A stretch of DNA of 64,000 nt from Ogataea parapolymorpha DL-1. Lineage: Eukaryota > Ascomycota > Pichiomycetes > Pichiales > Pichiaceae. The notes beneath the pieces are model-generated. The model was not told the DNA's origin. It did no database searches and was given only the letters and a program-made list of their open reading frames with translations. The stretch is taken from assembly GCF_000187245.1 (NCBI RefSeq), contig NC_027865.1:186001-250000 (forward strand), given 5' to 3'. The position numbers were made by a program, and so were the translations under genes. Of the stretch, positions 8,566 through 17,893 are shown piece by piece. The number at the start of each line of letters is the position of its first letter. Positions within the stretch are counted from its first letter, which is position 1.

Positions 8566-11500
8566 TCATCTCATGTTTTTCATTGTCGGTGAAGACACAA
8601 AGCTGTTGTTTGCCGATGACGGCACTGACGACGACTGCTGGTTCACCACCGGCACCACGTTGGTTCCCGGTTGGGGTGAAAACCGTGTTGTAATCGCCGA
8701 AGAGTTCATTTTTTTCGCATTCGATGGGGCAGGCTGCGCAGGCTGCGGAGTTGCCGGCACAGGACTTTGTGGATCTCCCTGCGGCTGCACGTGCTGCTGC
8801 CTTCTCTGTTGCTGTTGCAGTTGGTGCTGCCGCAGGACCTGGATCTGTTTGCGCTGCTGCGGAGTCAGATTGGGGTTGTTGGCAAACATAGCAAGCTGCT
8901 GCGGAGTCAAGGGCTGGCCGGCTTGCGCTGGCGGCGTCCCCTGAGACGGCTGTCCCTGCTTCGTCGGAGTGTTCAATTGTCCAGCAATTGCACCTCCGTT
9001 GGAAGGAGCCAGGGGCTGTTTGCCAGGTTGCTGTGCTGTCTGGTCCGCGACTCTGTTCTGGTTCTGCTGGTAGTTGGCTAGATACGCGACCGCCAGACGC
9101 GTAACCTGTTCTTTGGGCAGGTTTGGGTTTTGAGTTTGTATCTGGTTTATGATGGCAGACACTTGTGACGTGGTGAAGTTCACGCGCGACACGGGACGCG
9201 ACTGCTGAGAAAGCTGCGCGTTGGCATGCATGTCCTGGGGAGACGGTGCATTGCTGCCCATAGGCTGCACGGGATACCCTTGGGGCGGTGCAATGTTCAT
9301 TTGAGGCATCTGCTCCGGAGACTGGCCCGGTTGCAACTGCACTTGTGAAAAGGCTTGAGGAGAAGATCCCGAATTGCCTGCCGTTTGCAAAACTTGCTGT
9401 GGAGTTGGTGTGGATACAGGGGAGCTCATCGACGAAGAGGGTGGTCTGCTTGGCTGTCTGGAGTTGTTGTTCTGCTGCTGTTGCATCATCTGCCGTTGAC
9501 GTTGTATCATCAGCTGCTGAACCTGCTCAGGTAAAGGCGCTCCGCCAGGACCCGTCGGCATCGGAATGCCGCCCTGATTCGCCTGCTGCTGGTAGACTTG
9601 TGGACTATTAGCACGCATTTGAGCCTGCTGTGCTTCGGGAGACGCACTAGCCTGAGGAGCCATTTTGTTGGATAGCTGCCGTCTACCATTCATTGCCGCC
9701 TGCGCAGCAGCTGACGATCCAGGGTTGGATTGGCCATCGGTAGAGAACGGAGACTTACCGGCTCCTGCTGCCAGTTGACGAGCGTTTGGCGGAACACGCA
9801 GTCTGGTGAAATTTCCATTACCACTTCCCTGAGCATACGCTTCCTGTATTGCCCGATCACGTTCGAACTTGAGCTTCGACAGTTGTTCAGGAGTTGGTGT
9901 GTCGCTTCTTTTCTCCTCTATATTATTCTTTCTTTGCTGTTGAGAAGGCTTTTGAACATTCTCGCGTTTCTTCATCAACTTCCGCATAGCATCGAACATG
10001 GAGCCCCATCTGAGCCGTCTATGCCCTCTTTGAATAGATTCAATACCAACTCCAAGGGGCGAGATTCGTCTTTTGGTGGAAATCTGGACCTTGTGTGCTG
10101 CCTCCAGCCATTCTTTGGCAGCCATTGGGTACAGACCTCTCATATCGGAAAATTGGAATTTGTCATTCAACTGGATGTATCTTTCAAAACATTGCCATGG
10201 AGTGCGCCGCTCGATGTTCGATGTATAACTCCGTGTCGGTTTCGCGGACAAATGAGCAGAAATGATGTTCCAATTAAATGAGAAATCGGTCACATACCTG
10301 ATGAGATACTTGTCGTCCTGCGGAAGCCAGATAGTTGGAATGCGAAGCTCCAAATTCTTGATGGAGGGAGGAGAAGGGGGTTTCAGAATGTTAAAACGCC
10401 TGTAAGCCGGAGAAAATAGACCCTTCTGGTAAGGAACACTATGTTTCTCTGTCTCCTTCTTCTTTTTCAGAACTATCTTTTCCCAATCTGGCTCCTCGTC
10501 AGCAGGAGGCAGCATCGAGGATATGTGTCCGTATTCATAGCGTTCAATAAGATGGTCCTTCTCAGTTTCTTTGAATGGGGCGTAAGTAGACAAACATTCA
10601 ATGACAGTTGTTTCAGTTTTGTTGAACTGGTTTAAATCTGCATACATCTTGAATGGCTGAATGTCTTCCCTGTGTCTTTTCACTTGTTCATATTCCTCAC
10701 CAGAATAAGCGGTATCATTGAAGGTAAGCAGAAGAGATGGGTTAATAGAAGGCTGCTCTTCTGATAAAGCCTCGGTATTCTTAGCAGGCTCTGTACTATC
10801 GTGGGAAATAGCTTCTTTAGTCGTTTCCACATTATCTTCGGACACCTGCGTTTTAGTATTCTCTTCCAACTCTGGTTTCACAGTGATTGACTCAATTTGC
10901 GCGTTGGCTCCATCATCCAGTTTATTCCCTGCATCTTGGGTGGACTCTGCCAACTCTTCAGCTTTCTCTGGGACTTCAGCAGCCTCAGAATTGTTTGGAA
11001 GGCCCAGGTCTTTTGGCATTGTCCGTTCTTCAATCTCTTTCTCACTGAGAAGTCGAGCCGGTCTTCTTCGCACACAGCATACCTTTCCGTATTTCCAATA
11101 CTCCTTGACGGCTTGTGCAATGTAATGGCATTGAGCCATTCTAAACCTTCTTTCCTGCTTGAAGTCAGTAGCCAGCCACTTCATCTCCGACAAGAGATAA
11201 TCCCAATGCGTTTTCTTTCCGGTAGCCAAAAAAGGATCCAAAAACTTCTTCGGCTGTCTCAGAGACCAACTATGTTTGCGTTTCAATTCCTCCATGCGTG
11301 AATACAATACAGAAATCTTACCCTCTACCAAAGCAGTCTCATAAGAGTCGGTGGTAAGAGACTTGTGAGCCCTGAGTAACAGCTTGGGTAGCTGTAATGT
11401 CTGCTGGTGATAATACAGTTCTGTCAAGGAGCGAGCCTCTGGTACCTTGTGGGGCTTGAGCTCGGGCATTAACATGATCATCAATTGATCTAAGTCAAGA

Positions 11501-12147
11501 TGTTCATAGTCCAAATCGCGCTTAGACTTCTCGTCACTCCGTCTAGGCGGCTGAACTTGTTCATAGGAGTGGACCAAAGACGATAGAGACCCTTCCTGAC
11601 AAGACGGGTCTGACGGTGGTTTTCTGGTGGCCAATGCTGCTCCCTGTATCTTCTTTTGTGCTTCCAGCGAAACCGTCTCCTGCTGGCTAACCTGACCGTC
11701 CACTTTCTGACGCTTTGTAGCAGGCTCCTTGATCTCTGATGTCTCTGTTGTAATCTGATTTTGGGGAGGCGAGAGTCGTCTCTGCTGGTTTTCATGAGAT
11801 AAAATGGCAATGTTGAACTCGTGTCCGTTTTCCAAATCGTTCTTTTCCAGAAAAGCCATCAGCTTGTCCTCGATCTGTAAAACCTGGTCATTGGATATAG
11901 GCAGAAGCGGCAGTCGCGAGACGCAGTAAAGCTCGGCCAGTTTCCTTTTCCTGTCATTGATTGCCTTGGTGCATTCCTGACGTCGGCTCTCGATGGCTTC
12001 GAGCCGGATCCGATCCATGGAAAAAGAAGCACTGGAGCCGGCTGCTTTAGTCTCCACAATGTCCGGTGCCATTCTGTTCTGTATGTTTAGGTGTGCACCA
12101 CCCAATTTTATCGTCGTACTTTGCGCCACCGGGGGGAAATTAGGCAC
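8566..12147 (-). CDS. EAF1: NuA4 scaffold subunit Eaf1/Vid21
   Basis: 1193 residues (from the ATG at 12147; a second Met at residue 26, position 12072, is an equally plausible start). DRKRKLAELYCVSRL (about 65-80) matches the N-terminal block of Eaf1. An HSA domain spans about 300-355 (THWDYLLSEMKWLATDFKQE), the platform for actin and Arp4. A SANT/Myb-like domain lies at about 605-665 (IPTIWLPQDDKYLIRYVTDF). The last 350 residues are Gln/Pro-rich and low in complexity, a likely activator-contact region. Eaf1 scaffolds the NuA4 histone H4/H2A acetyltransferase. A TATATATA element on the minus strand lies near 12231-12239. Several plus-strand frames stay open opposite the Gln-rich part but are shadows. 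Confidence 0.9.
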   Translation of the reverse strand: MPNFPPVAQSTTIKLGGAHLNIQNRMAPDIVETKAAGSSASFSMDRIRLEAIESRRQECTKAINDRKRKLAELYCVSRLPLLPISNDQVLQIEDKLMAFLEKNDLENGHEFNIAILSHENQQRRLSPPQNQITTETSEIKEPATKRQKVDGQVSQQETVSLEAQKKIQGAALATRKPPSDPSCQEGSLSSLVHSYEQVQPPRRSDEKSKRDLDYEHLDLDQLMIMLMPELKPHKVPEARSLTELYYHQQTLQLPKLLLRAHKSLTTDSYETALVEGKISVLYSRMEELKRKHSWSLRQPKKFLDPFLATGKKTHWDYLLSEMKWLATDFKQERRFRMAQCHYIAQAVKEYWKYGKVCCVRRRPARLLSEKEIEERTMPKDLGLPNNSEAAEVPEKAEELAESTQDAGNKLDDGANAQIESITVKPELEENTKTQVSEDNVETTKEAISHDSTEPAKNTEALSEEQPSINPSLLLTFNDTAYSGEEYEQVKRHREDIQPFKMYADLNQFNKTETTVIECLSTYAPFKETEKDHLIERYEYGHISSMLPPADEEPDWEKIVLKKKKETEKHSVPYQKGLFSPAYRRFNILKPPSPPSIKNLELRIPTIWLPQDDKYLIRYVTDFSFNWNIISAHLSAKPTRSYTSNIERRTPWQCFERYIQLNDKFQFSDMRGLYPMAAKEWLEAAHKVQISTKRRISPLGVGIESIQRGHRRLRWGSMFDAMRKLMKKRENVQKPSQQQRKNNIEEKRSDTPTPEQLSKLKFERDRAIQEAYAQGSGNGNFTRLRVPPNARQLAAGAGKSPFSTDGQSNPGSSAAAQAAMNGRRQLSNKMAPQASASPEAQQAQMRANSPQVYQQQANQGGIPMPTGPGGAPLPEQVQQLMIQRQRQMMQQQQNNNSRQPSRPPSSSMSSPVSTPTPQQVLQTAGNSGSSPQAFSQVQLQPGQSPEQMPQMNIAPPQGYPVQPMGSNAPSPQDMHANAQLSQQSRPVSRVNFTTSQVSAIINQIQTQNPNLPKEQVTRLAVAYLANYQQNQNRVADQTAQQPGKQPLAPSNGGAIAGQLNTPTKQGQPSQGTPPAQAGQPLTPQQLAMFANNPNLTPQQRKQIQVLRQHQLQQQQRRQQHVQPQGDPQSPVPATPQPAQPAPSNAKKMNSSAITTRFSPQPGTNVVPVVNQQSSSVPSSANNSFVSSPTMKNMR

Positions 12148-12413
12148 TTCAAAAACACGGAAAAACCAAGGGAAAAGGTTGTTTTTTGGTGATCACAATT
12201 AGCTGTCGGTGCGATTAGGGTGCTAAGCGCGCTATATATACCGAGTCTCAACTAATTTTCCCTGTTTTGCTGCTCAATGAATGGGTTCCCCAGCCTCCTC
12301 TATACACGACAACTTTTTGTCGAAAATTTTTTGTAGAAATTGGGTGCGGAACGATCGCAAACTCGGAACATCTCTACACCTCACCCGTGCACCGCGCAGC
12401 AGCGGCAATCCGG

Positions 12414-13478
12414 CTAGGTGGTTCCGTCGTCCTCGACGATGACCAGTGCGCGTCTTTTCCAGCGTTTGGTGCGTGTAAATCTTGTGAGCGAGTCCGTGTT
12501 CGAAGGTTCTTCCCAGCTGTTGTTGTAATAGATCCACCCCTCTCCCGGCGCAAAAGAGTCGTCTGTTTTCCAGTTTGCGTCCAGCCATCTCCACCGGCAG
12601 GTTGCTTGTGTGATCTCTGGGAACTGGAAACTTTCAAGAGAGTCCCACGACTTCTCTAAATCTTCAGTGGTGAAAGGTCCGCGTTCAAAGGGGAGCAGGG
12701 TGTTGGACCATCCAACTCCGAGCCATCTTCGCTGATTTTGGAGGATATGGAACTCAACCGTCTTGCCTGTTCCGACATTTGAGATCTGGAAATCATTCAG
12801 CACTGTCAGTTCGATATTTTTATCGACTAGCGAGAATTTCAGACCTGTCGTAAACGTAAGTATTTTGCGGATGACGATGCTTCTCCACAGAAGATGCCGG
12901 GTTGCAACCGACCACGACGAGTGAAACGACAACCATGCAACACCAAAGACAAGCAAAAATGATCTTACTGTGAAAATCCGCGTCATGAGCCAGATGTAAC
13001 AAGGCGTGATAGCTATAAGGCTAAACCCTAGATTGAAATAGTCCGAACCGGATAAGGACCCGAAATAGCTGAACGGCTCCACGATGTAGCTGAACCGTGC
13101 CTGCATGTTGATAAGCGTGTCAATAATTTCCTCAATTGTGGGCGGAGCCGTCTCCGACCGCAAATCGTCAATGGTGGTCTTCAAGAACCACAGGGAAGCA
13201 CACGTGCCTAAAGCTATGATTGTGGGCAGTACAGTGCACGCCACTACTGTCCAGTACTTGACCACCATGATGTAAATAGCAATGGCAATAAAATTGGTAT
13301 AAGGATCATCGTTTGTCCAGGTCAAAAAGGCAAGTACTTTATCCAGTAAAAAGATAACCGGAAATGCCGTATACAGTGCAGTTGTGATCACCGGCGGCAT
13401 GTTGAGCAGCTGCCCCTTTGTTTTGGAAAGTGGGCGGCGATTATCTGCAAAGGAGGCACGAACATTGGGCTCAGACAT
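12414..13478 (-). CDS. Pex30/Pex31/Pex32-family ER peroxin with dysferlin domain
   Basis: 354 residues. Hydrophobic segments at about 28-52, 62-97 and 150-195 form the reticulon-like membrane part. The C-terminal third is a split dysferlin domain: NQRRWLGVGWSNTLLPFERG (about 249-268), then WRWLDANWKTD and GWIYYNNSWEEP, ending in RFTRTKRWKRRAL with the conserved aromatic and basic residues. In yeasts these proteins sit in the ER and at ER-peroxisome contacts and control peroxisome number and membrane supply. The short length suggests a Pex32-like member, but the paralogs (Pex23, Pex24, Pex29, Pex32 in Ogataea) cannot be told apart without alignment. The gene is divergent from SEM1 with 103 bp between starts. 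Confidence 0.85.
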   Translation of the reverse strand: MSEPNVRASFADNRRPLSKTKGQLLNMPPVITTALYTAFPVIFLLDKVLAFLTWTNDDPYTNFIAIAIYIMVVKYWTVVACTVLPTIIALGTCASLWFLKTTIDDLRSETAPPTIEEIIDTLINMQARFSYIVEPFSYFGSLSGSDYFNLGFSLIAITPCYIWLMTRIFTVRSFLLVFGVAWLSFHSSWSVATRHLLWRSIVIRKILTFTTGLKFSLVDKNIELTVLNDFQISNVGTGKTVEFHILQNQRRWLGVGWSNTLLPFERGPFTTEDLEKSWDSLESFQFPEITQATCRWRWLDANWKTDDSFAPGEGWIYYNNSWEEPSNTDSLTRFTRTKRWKRRALVIVEDDGTT

Positions 13479-13548
13479 AAGAAGAGGTCATAAATGGAGG
13501 GGGCAAAAATAATAGAAATAATTATTTGATATCTAAATTTATTCTTTA

Positions 13549-13557
13549 GGTGACAAA
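13549..13557 (+). promoter_or_regulatory. PACE-like (Rpn4-type) element before SEM1
   Basis: GGTGACAAA differs at one of nine positions from the proteasome-associated control element GGTGGCAAA. It ends 24 bp before the SEM1 ATG. A similar element precedes RPT5. Use by an Rpn4-type factor is inferred. Confidence 0.45.
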
Positions 13558-13581
13558 AAATCGACAATTAATAGATCCGAC

Positions 13582-13867
13582 ATGTCTGAAGCAGAAACTG
13601 TCAAAGAGCCATCCAAGTCTGTCAAGACTCTGGAAGAGGATGATGAATTTGAAGATTTCCCCGAAGACGGTAAGTATGAGACACGGAGTTGTATGGGACT
13701 AACAGCCAGACTGGACGGACGAAAAGTCGCTTGGAGCGACCCAGCAAGACCATTTGTGGGACGAGAGCTGGGACGATGACGATAATGAGGATGACTTCAC
13801 CAAGAAGCTGAGGTAAGTAAGAATTGGGTGACAATTATTAACAAGCAGTGCTGAGTTGAAGAAATGA
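13582..13867 (+). CDS. SEM1: Sem1/Dss1 (Rpn15) proteasome lid subunit, three exons
   Basis: Exons 13582-13669, 13710-13812 and 13849-13867 splice in frame to 69 residues (human DSS1 is 70). Two acidic, Trp-containing blocks typical of Sem1 are seen: EDDEFEDFPEDDWTDEK across the first junction and HLWDESWDDDDNEDDFTKKL before the second. The C-terminus is SAELKK. Sem1 is an intrinsically disordered subunit of the 19S lid and also of the TREX-2 mRNA-export complex. The introns are 40 and 36 nt with GTAAGT donors and GACTAAC / ATTAAC branch sites. For intron 2 an AAG at 13843-13845 could act as an alternative acceptor, adding one in-frame Ser. Confidence 0.93.
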
Positions 13868-14040
13868 AGGTTTGCTGTATCAGGTCAAAATATATAGGAA
13901 GTAGCCTGAAAACATACATTCATGCGATCATAAGATACATTAGTAGTGGCCAGTAGAAGTTGGTTGTGTTTTGCGACCGGTAAGGTTGTAGGTGCTCGTT
14001 GCCATCTGGTTTGCGTCGATCGACGCGAAGGCCATATATG

Positions 14041-14049
14041 GGTGGCGAA
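14041..14049 (+). promoter_or_regulatory. PACE-like (Rpn4-type) element before RPT5
   Basis: GGTGGCGAA matches GGTGGCAAA at eight of nine positions and ends 30 bp before the RPT5 ATG at 14080. Rpn4 drives proteasome genes through this element in S. cerevisiae. The position so close to the ATG means it may lie near or in the 5' leader. Confidence 0.5.
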
Positions 14050-14079
14050 GAAAATAATATTTTTACAATATTTACCAAC

Positions 14080-15360
14080 ATGTCGACACTGGAGGAGCTG
14101 GAAAACGAACCGCAATTGGAGATCGACCAAGAGATCTTGAACTTGTCGACGGGTGACATTATCAATAGGACGAAAATGATGGAGAACGAGATCCGTTTGT
14201 TCAGATCGGAACTGCTTCGTCTCCAGCACGAGAAAATTGCCATGCTCCAGAAGATCGAGGACAACAAGTTGAAAATCAAAAACAATAAGCAACTCCCGTA
14301 CTTGGTGGGTAACGTGGTTGAGTTATTAGACATGGAGGCTGAAGCGGAGGCCAACGAGGAAGGCGCCAATGTCGATTTGGACGCTGCCAGAGTGGGTAAA
14401 TCGGCCGTTATCAAGACATCCACGAGACAAACCGTTTTTTTGCCGCTGATCGGGTTGGTGGAGCCAGAGAAATTGAAGCCTGGTGATCTTGTTGGCGTGA
14501 ATAAGGATTCGTATCTGATCTTAGATCAATTGCCTGCAGAATACGACTCCAGAGTGAAGGCCATGGAAGTGGACGAAAAACCTACTGAAACCTATGCGGA
14601 CATCGGTGGATTAGATAAGCAGGTTGAGGAGCTGGTTGAGGCCGTCGTGCTGCCAATGCAGCAGGCTGAGAAGTTCAAAAACCTGGGAATTAAGCCGCCT
14701 AAGGGCGCTTTGATGTACGGACCTCCAGGAACGGGCAAAACGTTGCTTGCTAGAGCATGTGCCGCGCAGTCGAATGCTACATTTTTGAAACTGGCTGCTC
14801 CCCAGCTGGTTCAAATGTTTATTGGTGACGGAGCCAAGCTGGTGCGGGATGCGTTCGAGCTAGCCAAGGAGAAATCGCCAACTATTATTTTCATCGATGA
14901 GCTGGACGCCATTGGAACTAAGAGATTTGACTCTGATAAGTCTGGTGATAGAGAAGTGCAAAGAACCATGTTGGAGTTGCTTAACCAGCTGGACGGTTTT
15001 GACTCCGACGACCGAGTCAAGGTCTTGGCTGCCACCAACAGAGTGGATACGTTAGACCCTGCCTTACTGAGATCGGGTAGGCTGGACCGTAAGATCGAGT
15101 TCCCGCTGCCATCTGAGGAGGCCAGAGCTCAAATTCTTCAAATTCACGCGAGAAAGATGACCTGTGACGATAACGTTAACTGGCAAGAACTGGCCAGATC
15201 TACAGACGAGTTCAATGGTGCACAGCTGAAGGCCGTGACTGTGGAGGCAGGAATGATTGCATTGAGAAACGGACAGTCTGTCATCAAGCACGAGGACTTC
15301 GTGGAAGGTATCAGCGAAGTGCAATCGAGAAAAAACAAGTCCGTTTCGTTCTATGCATGA
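14080..15360 (+). CDS. RPT5: 26S proteasome ATPase Rpt5
   Basis: 426 residues from the ATG at 14080, whose [12 protein letters not shown] start fits the family (S. cerevisiae 434). An upstream in-frame ATG at 13999 would add 27 basic residues and cross the PACE-like element, so I do not use it. N-terminal coiled coil at about 30-70, OB domain about 75-165, then the AAA module: Walker A GPPGTGKT (214-221), Walker [12 protein letters not shown] (269-279) and arginine-finger region [11 protein letters not shown]. The C-terminus FYA is an HbYX motif, which docks into the alpha-ring pockets and opens the 20S gate. It follows SEM1 on the same strand with 212 bp between. Convergent to PRP17 with 12 bp between stops. 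Confidence 0.97.
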   Translation: MSTLEELENEPQLEIDQEILNLSTGDIINRTKMMENEIRLFRSELLRLQHEKIAMLQKIEDNKLKIKNNKQLPYLVGNVVELLDMEAEAEANEEGANVDLDAARVGKSAVIKTSTRQTVFLPLIGLVEPEKLKPGDLVGVNKDSYLILDQLPAEYDSRVKAMEVDEKPTETYADIGGLDKQVEELVEAVVLPMQQAEKFKNLGIKPPKGALMYGPPGTGKTLLARACAAQSNATFLKLAAPQLVQMFIGDGAKLVRDAFELAKEKSPTIIFIDELDAIGTKRFDSDKSGDREVQRTMLELLNQLDGFDSDDRVKVLAATNRVDTLDPALLRSGRLDRKIEFPLPSEEARAQILQIHARKMTCDDNVNWQELARSTDEFNGAQLKAVTVEAGMIALRNGQSVIKHEDFVEGISEVQSRKNKSVSFYA

Positions 15361-15372
15361 AGAAATTACACA

Positions 15373-16848
15373 TCAATCGTACAAATACACCTTCCCATCG
15401 GCTCCTGCGAGAGCCACCATGCTACTTTCTTGGGGATGTGAATCGATGCAGGTTATCGGCTTGGAGCTGACCTTGAGCTTGGAGATCAGCTCTGTGGACC
15501 TCCAGTCCCAGAAAAATGCAAATCCGTGCGAGTCGCCGCTCATTAAAGTTCTCCCGTCGGGCGTAAACTGCAGCCCAATGGAGTAATTGGCGGAGTTGTG
15601 ACCAGTGAATGTTTTATCTCTGTTTCGCTTGAACTTGTCTTCGGCGCTGGCTGCAAATGTTTGGATGGTGTTGTCGGAAGATTGTGCGACAAACGCGAAA
15701 CCTTTAGGATGAACTTTCAAAAACGGCATGGAAAACTGTTTGGGGTCGGCTATGAGTTTTACGGGCATGTTGACTTTAACTTCCCAGATGCGCAGCGACT
15801 TGTCGCTCGACGAAGACACAAAATTTTCCCCATCGTTAATGAACTCGAGACTGTTAACCGCGTCTGTGTGGTGCTCGTACGACTGGATCACGTCGCCTGT
15901 TTTCAGATCATAATGATCGATTCTTTTGTTGGACATGCCAACCAGAAACTCGTTGTCATTGTCGGGGATATATCTGACAACGTTGGGAATGCCATCCAGT
16001 TTTTTTTTGAATTCGCACTCGCCGGTCTCTGTGTTCCACAGCTTGACTGTTTCGTCGTACGAGCAACTCAAAAAGTGAGACCCCGAGGAATTGAACGTCA
16101 CGCATTTCACAGGCTTCATGTGTCCATAGAATCCTCTAAGCAATTTCCGTTTATGATATACATCCCATAATTTGATTGACGAGTCGTTTCCACAGGTAAG
16201 CAGCAAATGGCCACTATTAGGAAAGAATTGCAGGCATTGGACACCTCGTGCGTGTCCGGCAAATGTGTGTATTTTCTTTTTCGGCACGTAGCAGCGCTGG
16301 CTTCCTGGCTCCTTATGTAAGTTGGTTTGCACGTCGTTAGGAACGTGCATATACGTTCTCCCGAGATAGTCATATTGCGAGTCACCGTAGAAGGTGGTGG
16401 TTTCTTCCTCAGTTTGTTCTTCTTCTGATCCGTTCTCGGAGGCTGCTTCTAATGGTGCCTGCACTTCTTCTTCCTCTAGTTCACCATCGTCTTCGCTCTC
16501 GCTGTAGCTGGCCCAAGGTCCTCTGTATGCATTTTCACCGTCCAGCTCCCCTGGATCTCCTTTATTCTTCCGACGTCTTTTCAATTCTTTTGCACGCTGT
16601 TTTCGGGACTTGGTTTGTTCGTTTTCTGGGTCTTTTGGTCCCTGTTCGTATAATCTTTTATTTCTCTGAAATTTTAGGCCGTCTACCACTTCTGTCTCAA
16701 CAAAGCCTGTGATTGTCCGTTTTCCGTTTGACTTTTGTGTTTCTGGCTCCTTCCGGCTCTCTGAAACAGGCGCGGGAACAAGGCTCATTTGCGAGTTGGC
16801 ATCGTCGTCAGAGTCGCTGGCGTATCCTAGCAGAGACATGCGGCTCAA
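15373..16848 (-). CDS. CDC40: Splicing factor Prp17/Cdc40, WD40
   Basis: 491 residues (S. cerevisiae 455). The N-terminal 180 residues are charged and disordered, starting MSLLGYASDSDDD, with AYRGPWASYSESEDD and a later TTFYGDSQYDYLGRTYM block that is characteristic of Prp17. A seven-bladed WD40 propeller occupies about 190-491, beginning with KKKIHTFAGHARGVQCLQFF and ending in GADGKVYLYD. Prp17 acts in the second step of pre-mRNA splicing and in cell-cycle progression. In this genome many target introns are very short (see findings). The ATG at 16848 lies 62 bp from the divergent BCP1 start. Confidence 0.92.
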   Translation of the reverse strand: MSRMSLLGYASDSDDDANSQMSLVPAPVSESRKEPETQKSNGKRTITGFVETEVVDGLKFQRNKRLYEQGPKDPENEQTKSRKQRAKELKRRRKNKGDPGELDGENAYRGPWASYSESEDDGELEEEEVQAPLEAASENGSEEEQTEEETTTFYGDSQYDYLGRTYMHVPNDVQTNLHKEPGSQRCYVPKKKIHTFAGHARGVQCLQFFPNSGHLLLTCGNDSSIKLWDVYHKRKLLRGFYGHMKPVKCVTFNSSGSHFLSCSYDETVKLWNTETGECEFKKKLDGIPNVVRYIPDNDNEFLVGMSNKRIDHYDLKTGDVIQSYEHHTDAVNSLEFINDGENFVSSSSDKSLRIWEVKVNMPVKLIADPKQFSMPFLKVHPKGFAFVAQSSDNTIQTFAASAEDKFKRNRDKTFTGHNSANYSIGLQFTPDGRTLMSGDSHGFAFFWDWRSTELISKLKVSSKPITCIDSHPQESSMVALAGADGKVYLYD

Positions 16849-16910
16849 AAAAATTAAAAAATATAAAAAATATTCAAAAAATTAAAATAAAAAAATAAAT
16901 CCCCGTAAGC

Positions 16911-17802
16911 ATGTCCAAAAGATCGCAAAAGGAGCTGGAGAATGACGACTTGTCGGATATCGATGTCTCGTCGACAGATGAAGAAGTGGAACAGGAAGAT
17001 GAAGAGGCGGAAGAAATGATCAACGTCGACTTTGACTTCTTCGACCTAAATCCAAAAATCGACTTCCACGCTACAAAGAATTTCTTGAGACAGCTGTTTG
17101 GAGAAGACTCGGCCTTTTTCTCGCTGTCTGAAATTGCAGACATGGTGCTGACGGAGGGCCGTGCAGGTTCGACTATCAAGACCGACGGTGAAGAGTCGGA
17201 TCCGTTTTCAGTGCTCAGTGTGATCAGCCTGACCGACAATCTGGAAGCCACCTCGATTAAGGCGCTGGTGAAGTACGTGCTGGAAAAAACCAACAAAAAG
17301 CCTCAATTCAACATCGTTCTTCGGCAACTGTTGTCAGGAAGTTCAAAGTCGCGCGTAGGACTTGTCGTTAGCGAGAGACTCATCAACATGCCTGTGGAAA
17401 CTGTGCCTCCAATGTACAAGATGCTGTTGGAAGAGATTGAGAAGGCCGAAAATGCTGCCACCGAATACAATTTTGATTTTTATCTCGTTCCGTCGAGAGT
17501 GTACAAATTGGTTGCTTCGACGATCGACCAGGAGATGGAGGACACTCCGTCGTCCAAAAAAATCAAAAAAGGCCCCAGTGCCCACAGACACGCTCGACTA
17601 CTTCCATTACGAGGATGAGGTGCTGGAGAAGCACGCGCAGCACCACGGCTACTTTGACTACACTAACAGGACGATCGAGGCAGACTCCCGAAGAGTGTTC
17701 AACGACTACGGGGTGGATCCGAAGCTGAGCCTGATTCTGTTGGACAAGAAGGGCTTTGAAAAGGCGGTGGTCGAGATGCAGGAGCGGTTTCCGCCATACT
17801 AA
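16911..17802 (+). pseudogene. BCP1: BCP1 with a frame break at an A-run (probably an intact gene with an indel)
   Basis: The first frame (16911-17618) encodes an acidic N-terminus, [17 protein letters not shown] and [25 protein letters not shown], matching Bcp1, then leaves the family after TPSSKKIKK and stops at 17618. The conserved C-terminus ([18 protein letters not shown] to ERFPPY at 17802) is in the +1 frame. The switch falls within A7 (17556-17562), TC, A6 (17565-17570). Removing one base there would give about 296 residues (S. cerevisiae 283). No CTAAC-like branch site lies nearby, so an intron is unlikely. Bcp1 is an essential nuclear chaperone needed for export of Mss4 and for Rpl23 assembly, so a sequencing or assembly indel is the simplest reading; programmed shifting is less likely. 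Confidence 0.85.
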
Positions 17803-17893
17803 ATAGCTAAACTGAAATCTACCAATTTCTGCCTCCATATAAAAAATACTTAAATCTGCACTAAAAAAATTTTACCAGATCCATATACAACCC

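Noticed and set aside
17481..17580. Hidden intron as the cause of the BCP1 frame break
   Set aside because: There is no CTAAC-like branch site, and no donor/acceptor pair in the segment restores the family sequence.
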